DNA of 64,000 bases from Marinomonas profundi (GTDB lineage Bacteria; Pseudomonadota; Gammaproteobacteria; Pseudomonadales; Marinomonadaceae): assembly GCF_020694005.1 (NCBI RefSeq), contig NZ_CP073013.1:558001-622000 (forward strand), given 5' to 3'. Shown here one piece after another: positions 9,071 to 19,028 of the stretch. The translations under genes and the position numbers were made by a program. Each line of letters opens with the position of its first letter. Positions within the stretch are counted from its first letter, which is position 1. Under the pieces are notes generated by a model. The model did no database searches, was not told where the DNA came from, and saw only the letters and a list, made by a program, of their open reading frames with translations.

Positions 9071-9325
9071 AAATTCAGTCTACTGAAACTGACTACAAGG
9101 AGACTGTAACTAATTTTGTAAAGTTAAAGTAACGTCTGGTTTGGCTAAATTAACTTGTTGTGCTTAGTGAGTTAATAGATAACAGACTGCGTTTTTAATA
9201 TCAAAAGAGGCAAATGACTCGATATTTTTGCAAGGTTTTTACTCAGGCTTCTCTTTGAACTATTCGGAACTTTCAGATAGTTTCATTTTGTACAATGCTT
9301 GCCATTATTGGCCTTGAGTACCTGC
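9071..9325. other. Intergenic region with no recognised gene
   Basis: This AT-rich spacer lies between the HTH regulator and the end of the RloC-like gene. I see no tRNA, clear terminator or copy of the tRNA-Val 3' end. It marks the joint between the integrase module and the restriction operon. Confidence 0.5.
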
Positions 9326-11743
9326 TCATACAGTTTCAACCTCAACGGCCTCACCAACACTTCTCATTAATGAAGAAAACTGGTCATTATCTTGTTTGAG
9401 TCGCTCAATGATTTGTCTGGCGGCGGTTTGCATTTCTGGTACATCTACAGGTATCGAGCCACTTTCGAAGCACCCCTTTAAATGTGAAAACTCGTTATTG
9501 ATTCTATCAACTAACACTGCTGGGATTTTTTCATCACCAAAAAACAGCTTTAACTTATCTTCATCAGATGTTTGATCGGGGTACTTATAGTAAAGATAAA
9601 TCTCAAAAAATTTGCGCGCATTATTCGCAAAGTTATAAAACGAGTTGAAGTTTGCATCATTAACACTTTCGACATTGGCGCACTTGTAGATTTGATGAAA
9701 AAGATAATTGAACTCTGTGATGTATTTTTTTAGGTAATCAGGCATAGACTGAATTGTAGAAAATTTACCTTGCCTAATCACAACAAAGAAATCTTTCTGG
9801 TAGCTTTTTAACTTTCCAGAGCCTGCTGGATCGATATACTTGCCATTCAGCATTCTCAGATACTTCAAAAAATCAAGGTTGTGTGTTGAAACAAACAGTT
9901 GTGCAAATTTGCCCTTTTCGACCACTTCCGCATTCAACAAGCTATAAATAAAGAAAATATGATTACCATCGAGCGACGAGATAGGATCATCAATCCAAAT
10001 AATGGGTTTTGAATCTTTGGTTGCGACATCATCTAACTTGGCTAAAAAGTAGCAGAATGCCAGCAAACTGCATTCCCCTTCACTAAGATGATAAGCTTTT
10101 TTACCATCACGGATCACTTCAAACCGAATACGTTTTGCCTCTTGCGTTGGCCCTTCATCCTTTTTAGCCTCCAACGTCAAAAACTGATGCCCGAAAAAAT
10201 TATTCAGATATTCATTTACCTTTTTAGCCCCTTTTTCTTCGTCATTCAGTTCACGTTTCTTAGCCGTAACTTGTGCTTGTTTTTCGGTAATGTCCGCATT
10301 AATAGTCGCCTGCGCTTGTTGAGCCTCGTCTCTTTTTTGCTGTAAGGTTTCAATTGAATTGAGCTGTGTTTGGTAATCAATCGTAAGCAAATACTCAGCG
10401 ACCTCTTTCAATCGCAAGTCGGCTTTAGCCTTGGTTTGTTCGTCGGCTAATGAGCTACTAAATAGCTCTGATTGAGCGCAAAGGTCACTATAATCCTGCC
10501 AGATTTGCGTTAGTTTCGCGGTACCATCAGCGGGGCTCTCATAGTCTTTAACGTTTAAAATATCACCTTTTCGCGCCTTCAGTTGCTTGGTTAGATTACC
10601 TAAAGCAAGCTGATAGTCTTTGGTTGCAGCTTTTAACCTTAAATTTAAGGCAGTTAGTTGTGAGTGAAACTTGGAATAAAAAGCAGATTGATCTATGGTG
10701 AGTGCGGATTGAATTGTTTGGTTTTCGGTTTCTATCTTAGCAAGTAACGCATCAATCGACTTTTCTAATTGCTCAGATTCTTCATCAAAGTGCTTATCAA
10801 GCTCTGCCCACCGCTCAGTCGAAATTTCATTGTCACAAAATGCGCATTTTTCATGCTTATTTCGATGATGAGAACGACCTTCATTGACCCAGCGGTTAAG
10901 TACAGCATCTTTTACTAACGCCTGAATTTTATCAGACTCACTGATGGGCTTGGTTACCAACGTTTCAACTTGTCGTGCCAAGCTTAAAAAACTTAGCTGA
11001 GGTGAAGAAAATTTAGGTATTGCAGGCAAAACCTTTTCATCAATCAGCTTTTCGTGCTCGCTCACTTGCTCTGATGTTAACGGCTGAAAATCAGGGCTAC
11101 TAACAGTTGTGATATCGGCCTTTAATTTGGCAATGTTGTAGTTTTGGTCACCAAAACGCTCAGGCTTGTATTTAATACCGATGTCTTTATTAGTCGCTTT
11201 ATCACCCAATTGTTTTTCTAGACTTTCATTCGATTGTTTATGAGAGGCAAAGGCATTGCTGTATGCAACTGCGGCCTGCTTTTTGTCGGCAAACAAACCG
11301 GATTCTTGCCCTTCAATACTAGAACCGAGTTCTGCCTCAAGAGCTTCAATCTCTTTTTCGATCTTATTATTGTCATCGCCTAAAATGGCAAATGGCTCAA
11401 TGCTGTCGTCAGGATTAGTGATAAATCGAAGGTTATCTCTAATAAAGTCTTCATTGAAAACGCGAATGTTCTTGTCGTGGGTGGTTAAGGCCGCGAGTGT
11501 TACATCTGAGTTGTCAGCAAATTTTAGTTGAAACGAAGGCGCGCCATATTTGTCTGATAAAGTGCGTGTCTCTAGAGCACGAGCAATACGCGACAGTGTG
11601 GTCTTACCGGAATAGTTGCGCCCATAGATGATGTTGATATCAACAAAGTTCTGAACGGCGCCGCCTTTGTTTTTAACTTCACTATCCCAGCTAAAATCGT
11701 CAAACACACCAAGCTTTTTAATGTGCTGAATTTTCTTTAGCAT
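9326..11743 (-). CDS. RloC/PrrC-like AAA ATPase, putative anticodon nuclease
   Basis: The 805-residue protein has an ABC/SMC-type ATPase head: Walker A in IYGRNYSGKTTLSRI (about 40), signature LSEGECSLLAF (about 553), Walker B in PIIWIDDPISSLD (about 585) and the H-loop in STHNLDFL (about 620). A long coiled coil carries a CxxC zinc hook in KCAFCDNEI (about 300). The C-terminal part has NNARKFFEIYL and NNEFSHL, matching the spaced Arg, Glu and His seen in PrrC/RloC anticodon nucleases. It is last in a type I restriction operon, 42 bases after hsdR, a known setting for such tRNases. A non-nuclease AAA_13 protein is the alternative. Confidence 0.7.
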   Translation of the reverse strand: MLKKIQHIKKLGVFDDFSWDSEVKNKGGAVQNFVDINIIYGRNYSGKTTLSRIARALETRTLSDKYGAPSFQLKFADNSDVTLAALTTHDKNIRVFNEDFIRDNLRFITNPDDSIEPFAILGDDNNKIEKEIEALEAELGSSIEGQESGLFADKKQAAVAYSNAFASHKQSNESLEKQLGDKATNKDIGIKYKPERFGDQNYNIAKLKADITTVSSPDFQPLTSEQVSEHEKLIDEKVLPAIPKFSSPQLSFLSLARQVETLVTKPISESDKIQALVKDAVLNRWVNEGRSHHRNKHEKCAFCDNEISTERWAELDKHFDEESEQLEKSIDALLAKIETENQTIQSALTIDQSAFYSKFHSQLTALNLRLKAATKDYQLALGNLTKQLKARKGDILNVKDYESPADGTAKLTQIWQDYSDLCAQSELFSSSLADEQTKAKADLRLKEVAEYLLTIDYQTQLNSIETLQQKRDEAQQAQATINADITEKQAQVTAKKRELNDEEKGAKKVNEYLNNFFGHQFLTLEAKKDEGPTQEAKRIRFEVIRDGKKAYHLSEGECSLLAFCYFLAKLDDVATKDSKPIIWIDDPISSLDGNHIFFIYSLLNAEVVEKGKFAQLFVSTHNLDFLKYLRMLNGKYIDPAGSGKLKSYQKDFFVVIRQGKFSTIQSMPDYLKKYITEFNYLFHQIYKCANVESVNDANFNSFYNFANNARKFFEIYLYYKYPDQTSDEDKLKLFFGDEKIPAVLVDRINNEFSHLKGCFESGSIPVDVPEMQTAARQIIERLKQDNDQFSSLMRSVGEAVEVETV

Positions 11744-11785
11744 TATAAACCTCCTTGTCGTTGTTCACTCGGTGGCAAGCTACCA

Positions 11786-14700
11786 TCAATAATGCTCTTC
11801 TATATACCCATACGCCTTGGCGAACAGCTCTTTATCTTTACCCAAGCCAAACTGGGCAAGTGTTACCAGCAGCGCCTTTTGAATTTCACGCGGGCCGCTG
11901 TTGGAGTTTTGCCAACCTTCAAACCGGGTGGCTTTAACGATCTTGTCGATCTGCTCTACCACATCGCCGATTAACTTGGGCGTGGTTTCGGGGCGGGTTT
12001 CCAGGAAGAGTTTGGTTAAGGCCTGTTTGTTGTCTTCTTCAGTTACCACATGCTCGCCGGTTTCGCGCTCGGCTTGAACCGTGTCTTTTGCTGCATCTAA
12101 CAGGCCTTTTAACCAGTCGATAGCTTTGATGACACCGGCTTCGTAGTCTTGGCGCAGTTTTTCTAAACGTTCACCCAGTTCGACAAACTTAGGGTCGTTG
12201 CTGCCGCGCAGGCGGCCCATCAGGTCAATTTCGAGGCGTTTCGCGCGCTGCTCTTGTTCTTTGTCGGTCAGCGTAAAAATGGCGTGCTCATCCATGATCA
12301 GCTCGTCGATATCGTCGCGAATGCGATTGATGTCGGTGTGTTCGTGGATCATCTTGATGGTTTCTGGGCCGAGGGCAGCCCACACCAAAGCGCCGGTTTG
12401 GCCGACTGGGCGCACTGATTCATAAATCTGTGCCAGCCATTTATAGTCTTTGCGATACGGGGCTAAGAAGGTGTCTGGGTTAATAGCTGACCATAGCTTG
12501 GCTAACACGCCAAAGCTGGCGGCAAATTCATCGCGCTTTTCATTGGTTGGCAGGCATTCTTGCGCCGCCATAATGCCTTCGAAACCTTCCAAGGTCCGGT
12601 CAACACCCGGGAAGAAGGACAAACATTTATCTAACTGGGCGGGTAATAATTCTTTAAAGGCTTCAATGCCTTCTACCACGCCATCGATTTCTTCCGGGTT
12701 GTAGGCCAGTGCGGTGCGCAGGTTTTCAAATACGCCAAGGTAATCAATGATCAGGCCCATGTCTTTGCGCACATCGTCTGTTTCGTACAAGCGGTTGGTG
12801 CGGCACATAGCCTGTAGCAGCGTGTGGTCGCGCAGCGGTTTATCTAAGTACATGCAGTAGCAGATTGGCGCGTCAAAGCCGGTGAGCAACTTGGCGGTGA
12901 CGATGATCAGCTGCAACGGATGCTTGGGATCTTTAAAGCTTTCGATTAAGTCTTTCTGGGTTTGATCTTCGGCATCTATGTGCTGCCAACGCTCAAAATC
13001 TGCTTGTTTAATCGGCAGTTCTAAATCGTCGTGCCATTTACGCCAGTCTTTATTGAGCTTGTCTTTTTTACCGCCTTCTTCGGCTTTAACGGGTGCCTGG
13101 TCGACGTTCATCACCACTTCAACGGCATCAAAGCCAAGTTTTTCACCTAGCAAGCAGTACATCTGCACGCAGGCATCGCGGTCGTACACCACCACCATGC
13201 CTTTCATCTTTTTCGGCTTTACGTGGCTGGTAAAGTGCTCGGCAATATCATTGCTAACGGCAGCCATGCGCTTGGGGGCTTTGAGCATTACTGCCAATTT
13301 GCCCGCACGTTTTGATAGCGCGGCTTTTTCTTCGTCGTCGAGATTATTGTCTTTGGCAAGCTGCTCAAATTCTTGGTTGATGGCATCACGGTCTACCCGT
13401 AGTTCCGCCAAGCGTGGTTCAAACTTCACAGGGTTGGTAGCGCCATCGCGGATCGACTGCTTGTAGCTGTAGCGATTCATGTAGCGGCCGGGGTCTTCTT
13501 CGGCACCGAACAGTTTGAAGGTATTGCGGTCGATACCGGAAATCGGCGTACCGGTTAAACCATAGAAGTGCGCATTGGGAAGTGCCCAGCGCATTTTCTC
13601 GCCCAAGCCACCTTCCTGCGTGCGGTGGGCTTCGTCCACTAACACAATAATGTTGTCGCGGCTGTTAAGGCCGTTTGGGTTGCTATCGTCTATCTCGACA
13701 TCTTTAAACTTAAAGATGGTAGTAATTAAAATGCCGCGGCTATCTTGCTCGATATGTTCGCCGAGCTTTTTGCAGCTTTGTACTTTGATAAGGTTTTTAA
13801 CGTCGGCACCGCCAAAGGTCTCGCTAATTTGCGAGTCCAAGTCACGGCGGTCTACCACGATCAATACAGTAGGGTTTTTTAGGGCGTTATCGCTACGCAG
13901 CATTTTTGCGGCGTAGAGCATCAATAAGGATTTACCGGAGCCCTGGAAATGCCAGATCAGGCCTTTTTTCGGGTAGCCTTTGCGCACACGGTCAACAATC
14001 TGCTTGGCCGCTTCAAACTGTGGGTAACGCGGCAGAATTTTAATGCGCTTGGGTGGCGTGTTTTTACCGGTTTTAACCGTCGAAAACAGCGCGAAAGATT
14101 CCAGTAACTGCAATAAGGTTTGCGGGTTTAACAAGCCCTCACAGCTATCCAGTACCGATGCCAAGCCGGGTAGAATCTCATCACGCAGGTCGGTATTGTG
14201 CCAAGGGCCCCAATCTTTTACCCGGGCATTGATGGCGCCATAAGCAAAGGTTTTGCCTTCGCTGGCAAAACACAGCAGGTTGGGTACAAAGTAGGGTTCA
14301 ACGTTCTTCCAGTAGTGTTTTTTTCCGCCCATAAAATCGGCGGCGCCATCTTGCCAGGTCACGCTCGGGCGGGTAGCGGTTTTCACTTCGCCCACCACTA
14401 AGGGAATACCGTTCACATAGAGCACAATATCAAAATAGACTTCGGTGGCCGCGATATAGTGCACCTGCTGCGACACCACAAAGTGATTGTTGTCGATATT
14501 GTCGAAATCAATCAGGTTAATGGTGATATGGTCGCCATTCTCACCAAAGGGTAAGGTTTTTTCGGCCATTAACCATTCGTGAAAGTTTTCATTGGCTTTT
14601 ACTAGGCCGGTATGCCGCGCTTCCAGCACTACACCACGCAGCTTATAAATCACCTCATCGGCGTAATCCGGCTGTTTGGCAATATCGGGGTTTAACGAAC

Positions 14701-14848
14701 ACAACGCGTCTTTAAGCCACTCATCAACGAAGATATCCTGCGCTTGTTTAGGCAGGCTCTCACCGTGGCAGTAAGTCCACTTTACGCCGCTTAAACCCTT
14801 TAAGCGGTCGATAATTCCATTTTCTGTGACGGTTTGTTCGTTAAACAT
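11786..14848 (-). CDS. hsdR: Type I restriction enzyme subunit R
   Basis: This 1020-residue protein is the motor and nuclease subunit. A PD-(D/E)xK nuclease lies near residues 135-155 (VYFDIVLYVNGIPLVVGEVK). The SF2 translocase follows: Walker A in IWHFQGSGKSLLM (about 300), DEAH-type VLVDEAHRTQEGG (about 404), motif III YGLTGTPIS, and motif VI QAMCRTNRLYE. With HsdM and HsdS it would cut unmodified DNA away from its target. Its start overlaps the hsdS stop at 14848. All key residues appear present, so an active enzyme is expected. The DNA looks more GC-rich than its flanking genes. Confidence 0.95.
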   Translation of the reverse strand: MFNEQTVTENGIIDRLKGLSGVKWTYCHGESLPKQAQDIFVDEWLKDALCSLNPDIAKQPDYADEVIYKLRGVVLEARHTGLVKANENFHEWLMAEKTLPFGENGDHITINLIDFDNIDNNHFVVSQQVHYIAATEVYFDIVLYVNGIPLVVGEVKTATRPSVTWQDGAADFMGGKKHYWKNVEPYFVPNLLCFASEGKTFAYGAINARVKDWGPWHNTDLRDEILPGLASVLDSCEGLLNPQTLLQLLESFALFSTVKTGKNTPPKRIKILPRYPQFEAAKQIVDRVRKGYPKKGLIWHFQGSGKSLLMLYAAKMLRSDNALKNPTVLIVVDRRDLDSQISETFGGADVKNLIKVQSCKKLGEHIEQDSRGILITTIFKFKDVEIDDSNPNGLNSRDNIIVLVDEAHRTQEGGLGEKMRWALPNAHFYGLTGTPISGIDRNTFKLFGAEEDPGRYMNRYSYKQSIRDGATNPVKFEPRLAELRVDRDAINQEFEQLAKDNNLDDEEKAALSKRAGKLAVMLKAPKRMAAVSNDIAEHFTSHVKPKKMKGMVVVYDRDACVQMYCLLGEKLGFDAVEVVMNVDQAPVKAEEGGKKDKLNKDWRKWHDDLELPIKQADFERWQHIDAEDQTQKDLIESFKDPKHPLQLIIVTAKLLTGFDAPICYCMYLDKPLRDHTLLQAMCRTNRLYETDDVRKDMGLIIDYLGVFENLRTALAYNPEEIDGVVEGIEAFKELLPAQLDKCLSFFPGVDRTLEGFEGIMAAQECLPTNEKRDEFAASFGVLAKLWSAINPDTFLAPYRKDYKWLAQIYESVRPVGQTGALVWAALGPETIKMIHEHTDINRIRDDIDELIMDEHAIFTLTDKEQEQRAKRLEIDLMGRLRGSNDPKFVELGERLEKLRQDYEAGVIKAIDWLKGLLDAAKDTVQAERETGEHVVTEEDNKQALTKLFLETRPETTPKLIGDVVEQIDKIVKATRFEGWQNSNSGPREIQKALLVTLAQFGLGKDKELFAKAYGYIEEHY

Positions 14849-16008
14849 TAGATATCGCCTTTAATAAAAATTGACTGCTTTATACTTGCCATTTTTTTGT
14901 TTTTCTCAGAAATAACCAACTTCAAGCTTTCAATTGTTGCAATTGAACTAATTATCGCCTTTTGTTCGACCAAGCTTGGATAAGATACAGGAAGCTTGAT
15001 TAGCTTTTCTCTTGGGATATGCGCAATTGTAGTTGCCATGCTTTGAGAGGAAAATTCACCCGAAATATTGAACATGTAATCCATGTATATGAGCATAAAT
15101 TCTGGAATTATTGTTTCTTCGTCTAGCCGCCGTAAGCGGTGCAGAGCCTTTTGGTAGTAACACTCCTCAATATCTTCTGCCCAAACGGCAGACCTTCCTA
15201 TCTCGCCTCCTTCGCAAACTAAAACATCCCCTTTTTTTAGTCTAAATTTGCTCATTTCTTTTTCGTTGAAGTCCATGACTTTGACTTCAGAAAAATCAAA
15301 TCGTCCCCACTGCACATTGAAGTTGGCTAAGTACGGCTTTGGATTTATTCCCTGCCTAGCTTTTTGGGAAAGCATTTTCCCTAGTTGCACATCGAATAGA
15401 TCACCCAGCGGCCTAGTCTTCCAATTATCATTTTTTGTTTTAAATAGCTGAGACAATAATGATTTCTTTGTTGCATCTAGTGAGGCGCTGCAAAAATATG
15501 ATGTGTCATCAATTTTCTGTATGGATTTAAAAATAGTCAGCAAGGATTTTTGCAAGTTTATCGAAGGAAATTTGAAGCGCTGCTGTTCTAGGACCTTCCA
15601 TTTAATTGTAGGAGATAAAGACCCTTCTGAAACAGAAATAGCCCTATTCATAAACACATCAGTTTGCATAAAGAACGGCAAGAATTCGGGCAATACATTT
15701 TCAGGATTCGCCTCAAGAACCATGGCATGTGCCGAACAAATGCAATCCCAGTCTGCCACGGCCACTTTGCGCTGATAGGCGCGACGCTTGCCAAAAATGA
15801 TTTGCCCTTTCTTAACCAGTAATTTTTGCCCGGCTACATCACTAGGTACACCGTGACGCTTAATTTTCAAACTGTCTGGGTCCAAATGTTCCAGCCCGAC
15901 ATAGATTTCAAGGTCGGTTTCACTGGGCTCGACACGCTTGGAGATATGTTTGGCAATATCGCCAAACTTCACCATTTGCCAGCCTTCAGGTAATTGTTGC
16001 TCAGTCAT
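14848..16008 (-). CDS. hsdS: Type I restriction specificity subunit S
   Basis: This 386-residue protein has the two-half structure of HsdS. The first target-recognition domain starts LPEGWQMVKFGDIAK and ends near a conserved helix with LQKSLLTIFKSIQKI. The second repeats the pattern from WKTRPLGDLFDVQLG to VEQKAIISSIATIESLK. It sets the methylated sequence and bridges HsdM subunits. It begins directly after the stop of the nearer hsdM and overlaps hsdR, so it most likely pairs with that HsdM. The second half is more AT-rich, as is common for exchanged specificity domains. Confidence 0.92.
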   Translation of the reverse strand: MTEQQLPEGWQMVKFGDIAKHISKRVEPSETDLEIYVGLEHLDPDSLKIKRHGVPSDVAGQKLLVKKGQIIFGKRRAYQRKVAVADWDCICSAHAMVLEANPENVLPEFLPFFMQTDVFMNRAISVSEGSLSPTIKWKVLEQQRFKFPSINLQKSLLTIFKSIQKIDDTSYFCSASLDATKKSLLSQLFKTKNDNWKTRPLGDLFDVQLGKMLSQKARQGINPKPYLANFNVQWGRFDFSEVKVMDFNEKEMSKFRLKKGDVLVCEGGEIGRSAVWAEDIEECYYQKALHRLRRLDEETIIPEFMLIYMDYMFNISGEFSSQSMATTIAHIPREKLIKLPVSYPSLVEQKAIISSIATIESLKLVISEKNKKMASIKQSIFIKGDI

Positions 16009-17577
16009 TTACTGCTCCACCTTGCTTTCAACTTCGGTCGCTCCCGGCGTCCTGCCTTCCGCGACACTCATACTTCCTTGTATGTCGTATCCCAGCTCAG
16101 CAAGGCTGTGGAATAATTTATTGGTCTGCTTTTTCAATTGCACTCTACTGATCTTCCATGCCTCGATGGCATGTTCAATCTCGTGCACTTCGCCATTGGT
16201 TTGTGCCTGCACATAGAGCGGAATCGACAGGTTGTAGAGGTTCTCTTTGATGGTTTCGATATCGACCAACGCAGTAATGTCGCTTTGCTTTTCTGGCGTA
16301 AAGTAAGCCTCGCATAACACGGATAAATCCTCATCCGATAAGCGGCTATGGGCGCGTTCGCGGGTAACGTGTTCGACGCCATTAATAAACAACACCTTGT
16401 TTTTGCGCTCGGCGGGTTTATTGCAATTGAGCACCACCACACAGGATTCCATCGGCGAGTTGTAAAACAGGTTTGGCCCAAGGCCAATCACCGCTTCGAT
16501 GATGTCGGACTCAATCACTTGTTTGCGAATGCTTTGCTCGGAATCACGGAACAAAACGCCGTGAGGCCAGAGCATAGCGGCGCGGCCGGTGTCGGGCTTC
16601 AGGCTTTTGATGATATGGGTGTAAAACGCATAGTCGGCGCAGCCTTGCGGTGGTACGCCGTAGAGGTTGCGGCCATAAGGGTCGGCGGCAAACTTATCGC
16701 GGTTCCACTTTTTGATAGAATAAGGCGGGTTTGCAAATATCACATCAAACTGCTTGAGCTGATCGTTTTCAATAAACTTGGGTTCAGCCAGGGTATCGCC
16801 GCGCAGCACATCGAATTCTTCAATGTCGTGCAGGAACATATTCATTCGGGCGATGGCTGAGGTGAGCAGGTTCACCTCTTGGCCATAGAGATGCACGGAT
16901 CTCCATTGCTGTTGATCCGCTGAAGGCTCTCCCTGCGAACGTAAATCCATCACTGCATTTAGCAGCATTCCGCCGGTGCCGCAGGTTGGGTCATAAGCGG
17001 TTTCACCAGGCTTTAAGCCCATGATGCGGGTCATCAGATGCACGACGGTACGGTTAGTATAAAACTCGGCGGCGGTGTGGCCGGAGTCGTCGGCAAATTT
17101 TTTGATGAGGTACTCGTAAGCCTCACCCAGATCATCCTGAGCGACCGACTTAATGCCCAGCGGAATTTTACTGAAGTGCTCAATCAGATCGGACAACAGG
17201 TGATCGGGCAGGCGCTCTTTATTGGTCCACTGAGCATCACCAAACACCCCATGTAAGCGCGGGTTGTTGGCTTCAATTAAACGCAGTGCGTTTTGAATGG
17301 CTTCACCAATGTTTTTGCTGGTGTGGCGCACCTTTTCCCAGCGGGCTTCCTTGGGAATATCAAAACGGTGGAACATGGGCATGGCAGCGTATTCGGCATC
17401 GCCTTCATGGATCTCCAATGCTTCGGTGTATTCTTCCAAATACACATCCGACAGGCGCTTATAAAATAGCAGCGGGAATATGTACTGCTTGTAGTCTGAG
17501 GCGTCGATTTGGCCGCGCAAAAACTCGGCTGCACCCCAGAGTAAATCCTCTAATTTTTTCTTATTTAATGCGCTCAT
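16009..17577 (-). CDS. hsdM: Type I DNA methyltransferase subunit M (second copy in operon)
   Basis: This 522-residue N6-adenine methyltransferase has the N-terminal HsdM helical domain (from KKLEDLLWGAAEFLRG), the SAM motif DPTCGTGGMLLNAV (about 196) and the catalytic FANPPYSIKKW (about 283). It is directly followed by hsdS and hsdR and is therefore the likely partner in the M2S and R2M2S complexes. It is clearly paralogous to the HsdM at 19647-21146 but diverged. The start overlaps the upstream RecG-like gene stop by 4 bases. Confidence 0.94.
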   Translation of the reverse strand: MSALNKKKLEDLLWGAAEFLRGQIDASDYKQYIFPLLFYKRLSDVYLEEYTEALEIHEGDAEYAAMPMFHRFDIPKEARWEKVRHTSKNIGEAIQNALRLIEANNPRLHGVFGDAQWTNKERLPDHLLSDLIEHFSKIPLGIKSVAQDDLGEAYEYLIKKFADDSGHTAAEFYTNRTVVHLMTRIMGLKPGETAYDPTCGTGGMLLNAVMDLRSQGEPSADQQQWRSVHLYGQEVNLLTSAIARMNMFLHDIEEFDVLRGDTLAEPKFIENDQLKQFDVIFANPPYSIKKWNRDKFAADPYGRNLYGVPPQGCADYAFYTHIIKSLKPDTGRAAMLWPHGVLFRDSEQSIRKQVIESDIIEAVIGLGPNLFYNSPMESCVVVLNCNKPAERKNKVLFINGVEHVTRERAHSRLSDEDLSVLCEAYFTPEKQSDITALVDIETIKENLYNLSIPLYVQAQTNGEVHEIEHAIEAWKISRVQLKKQTNKLFHSLAELGYDIQGSMSVAEGRTPGATEVESKVEQ

Positions 17578-19028
17578 GATGTCTTCTTATCGCTTAGTTG
17601 CTGCTTTAGCTGCTGACCAAGCGCGGTTAAACGGTATTTTTGGTTACGGCTGGTTGGCTTGTCTGGAATGGTCATTTCTACCAAGGCTGGGGTGATCTCC
17701 AGTGCCGGTTTTAAGTAGTGTTTACGGAAATGCTCGGCGTTTTTCAGTGCCATTAATGCCATTAATTCGTCGCGGCTGTGCTCTTGGCTCATGAGGCTGA
17801 TCATCCGTGCGACTCCCGTGGTGACTTCCGTGGTGACTTCCGTGGTGACTTCCGTGGTGACTTCCGTGGCGAACAGGGTCAAAGTCACGCCGGAGCTGCT
17901 ATCGGAGTGCCATTTTGGCGCTGGTAGGCCCGCTGCTTTGCAAGCATCTTGGATCACCACACTGCCGCGGCCAAGCTTTTCCATATAGCCTTGCAGGTAT
18001 AAGCCGTGGGCGATGTCGGGGTTACGCAGTACCGAGATATGGCCTTGCTGAATCTTGTGCTCGTCGATGCCTTGTGGAAACGCACCTGAGTTCCATATTT
18101 TCAGATGCGCTGGGCTAACTTCAACCTTAATGCCCCCGGCAAAGTTGCTGTAATCACGGTGGGCAAAGGCATTTACAATGGCTTCGCGTACCGCTTGTTC
18201 TGGGTACATCGGGATGTCTTCGCGCTGATTATTAGCGCTGCTAAAGCGTGCGCGCGATGGCGTATTGCGCATCACAAAGGTAATCAGCTGCTCTATTACC
18301 TCGGCCATTGGGCCATCGAGGTGCTGTAAATCCTGATATTCGTCGTCGGCCTTATGGCGATAACACACCGCACGCACGCGGGCTTGCGGATGGCGTTTAC
18401 CCGGCGCACTGGCCAGTAATACATCGGCGGCATTGGTTAAGCGGCCGTATTTGGCCAGCGATAACAATTGCAATTGGTGCAGTAGGCCTTGTTCGGCTTG
18501 CGCGACTTCTTTGGGAATGCGTTTGGCGGATAGCAGTTTTTTACAAGCGCTGGCTGATAGACCTTGTTCGTCGAGTTCAGACGAGAACAAACGCTCCCAG
18601 CGGGTAGGTTCTACTTGCTTGCGCATGACCATGTCGCGGATGGTATCGACTTCGGCCTTTTGGGTTTGCTCGCCGGCACGTATGTAGATGTCACTGTTAA
18701 AGGCGTAAGGAATGTCTTTGCCGGCCGGCACTTCAACCACTAATAACTGTTTGTTTTCAACTTGCTGTACTTCTACCGAAAACAGTACTGGCGGTTGAAT
18801 GGTCGATTTAAGCTGGCTTTCGAGCTGTTCAGCTACTTGTTCGGCATTTTTTACGCCCTTGATTTGGCCGTTATCATCGACTCCACAAAGCAGGTAACCG
18901 CCTTGGGTATTTAAAAAGGCGCAAACTTGCGGACCGCAATGTTTTAAGTCGCAGCTTGTAAGGTATTCAAGGGTTTGGTTTTCGCCCAGCGACAGTAGTT
19001 GCTTGAGTTGTGCGGCCGTTTTACTCAT
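17574..19028 (-). CDS. AlbA_2/Schlafen-like, RecG-C-terminal-like ATPase protein
   Basis: The 484-residue protein opens with an AlbA_2 (Schlafen AAA_4-like) domain: SLGENQTLEYLTSCD, then VCAFLNTQGGYLLCGVDDNG. It continues with the HATPase-like region typical of RecG-related transcriptional regulators (AVREAIVNAFAHRDYS, about 275-290, and YMEKLGRGSVVIQDACKAAG). A Thr-rich linker of EVTT repeats joins it to a C-terminal winged-helix-like part. It overlaps both neighbours in the operon. Related proteins are common in defence loci, but the activity is unknown. It may act as regulator or as effector. Confidence 0.75.
   Translation of the reverse strand: MSKTAAQLKQLLSLGENQTLEYLTSCDLKHCGPQVCAFLNTQGGYLLCGVDDNGQIKGVKNAEQVAEQLESQLKSTIQPPVLFSVEVQQVENKQLLVVEVPAGKDIPYAFNSDIYIRAGEQTQKAEVDTIRDMVMRKQVEPTRWERLFSSELDEQGLSASACKKLLSAKRIPKEVAQAEQGLLHQLQLLSLAKYGRLTNAADVLLASAPGKRHPQARVRAVCYRHKADDEYQDLQHLDGPMAEVIEQLITFVMRNTPSRARFSSANNQREDIPMYPEQAVREAIVNAFAHRDYSNFAGGIKVEVSPAHLKIWNSGAFPQGIDEHKIQQGHISVLRNPDIAHGLYLQGYMEKLGRGSVVIQDACKAAGLPAPKWHSDSSSGVTLTLFATEVTTEVTTEVTTEVTTGVARMISLMSQEHSRDELMALMALKNAEHFRKHYLKPALEITPALVEMTIPDKPTSRNQKYRLTALGQQLKQQLSDKKTS
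17809..17868. repeat. 12-bp tandem repeat inside AlbA_2-like gene
   Basis: Four exact copies of GTGACTTCCGTG (17821-17868) follow one degenerate copy at 17809-17820. Each copy adds four residues (EVTT) to a linker in the minus-strand protein without changing frame. Such a repeat could change length by slippage. Confidence 0.9.

Noticed and set aside
9071..9325. Attachment site copy matching the tRNA-Val 3' end
   Set aside because: No stretch identical to the tRNA 3' end was seen here or near 6209-6317.
17809..17868. Tandem direct repeat considered as a CRISPR fragment
   Set aside because: Units are 12 bp, contiguous and in frame inside a gene, with no spacers.
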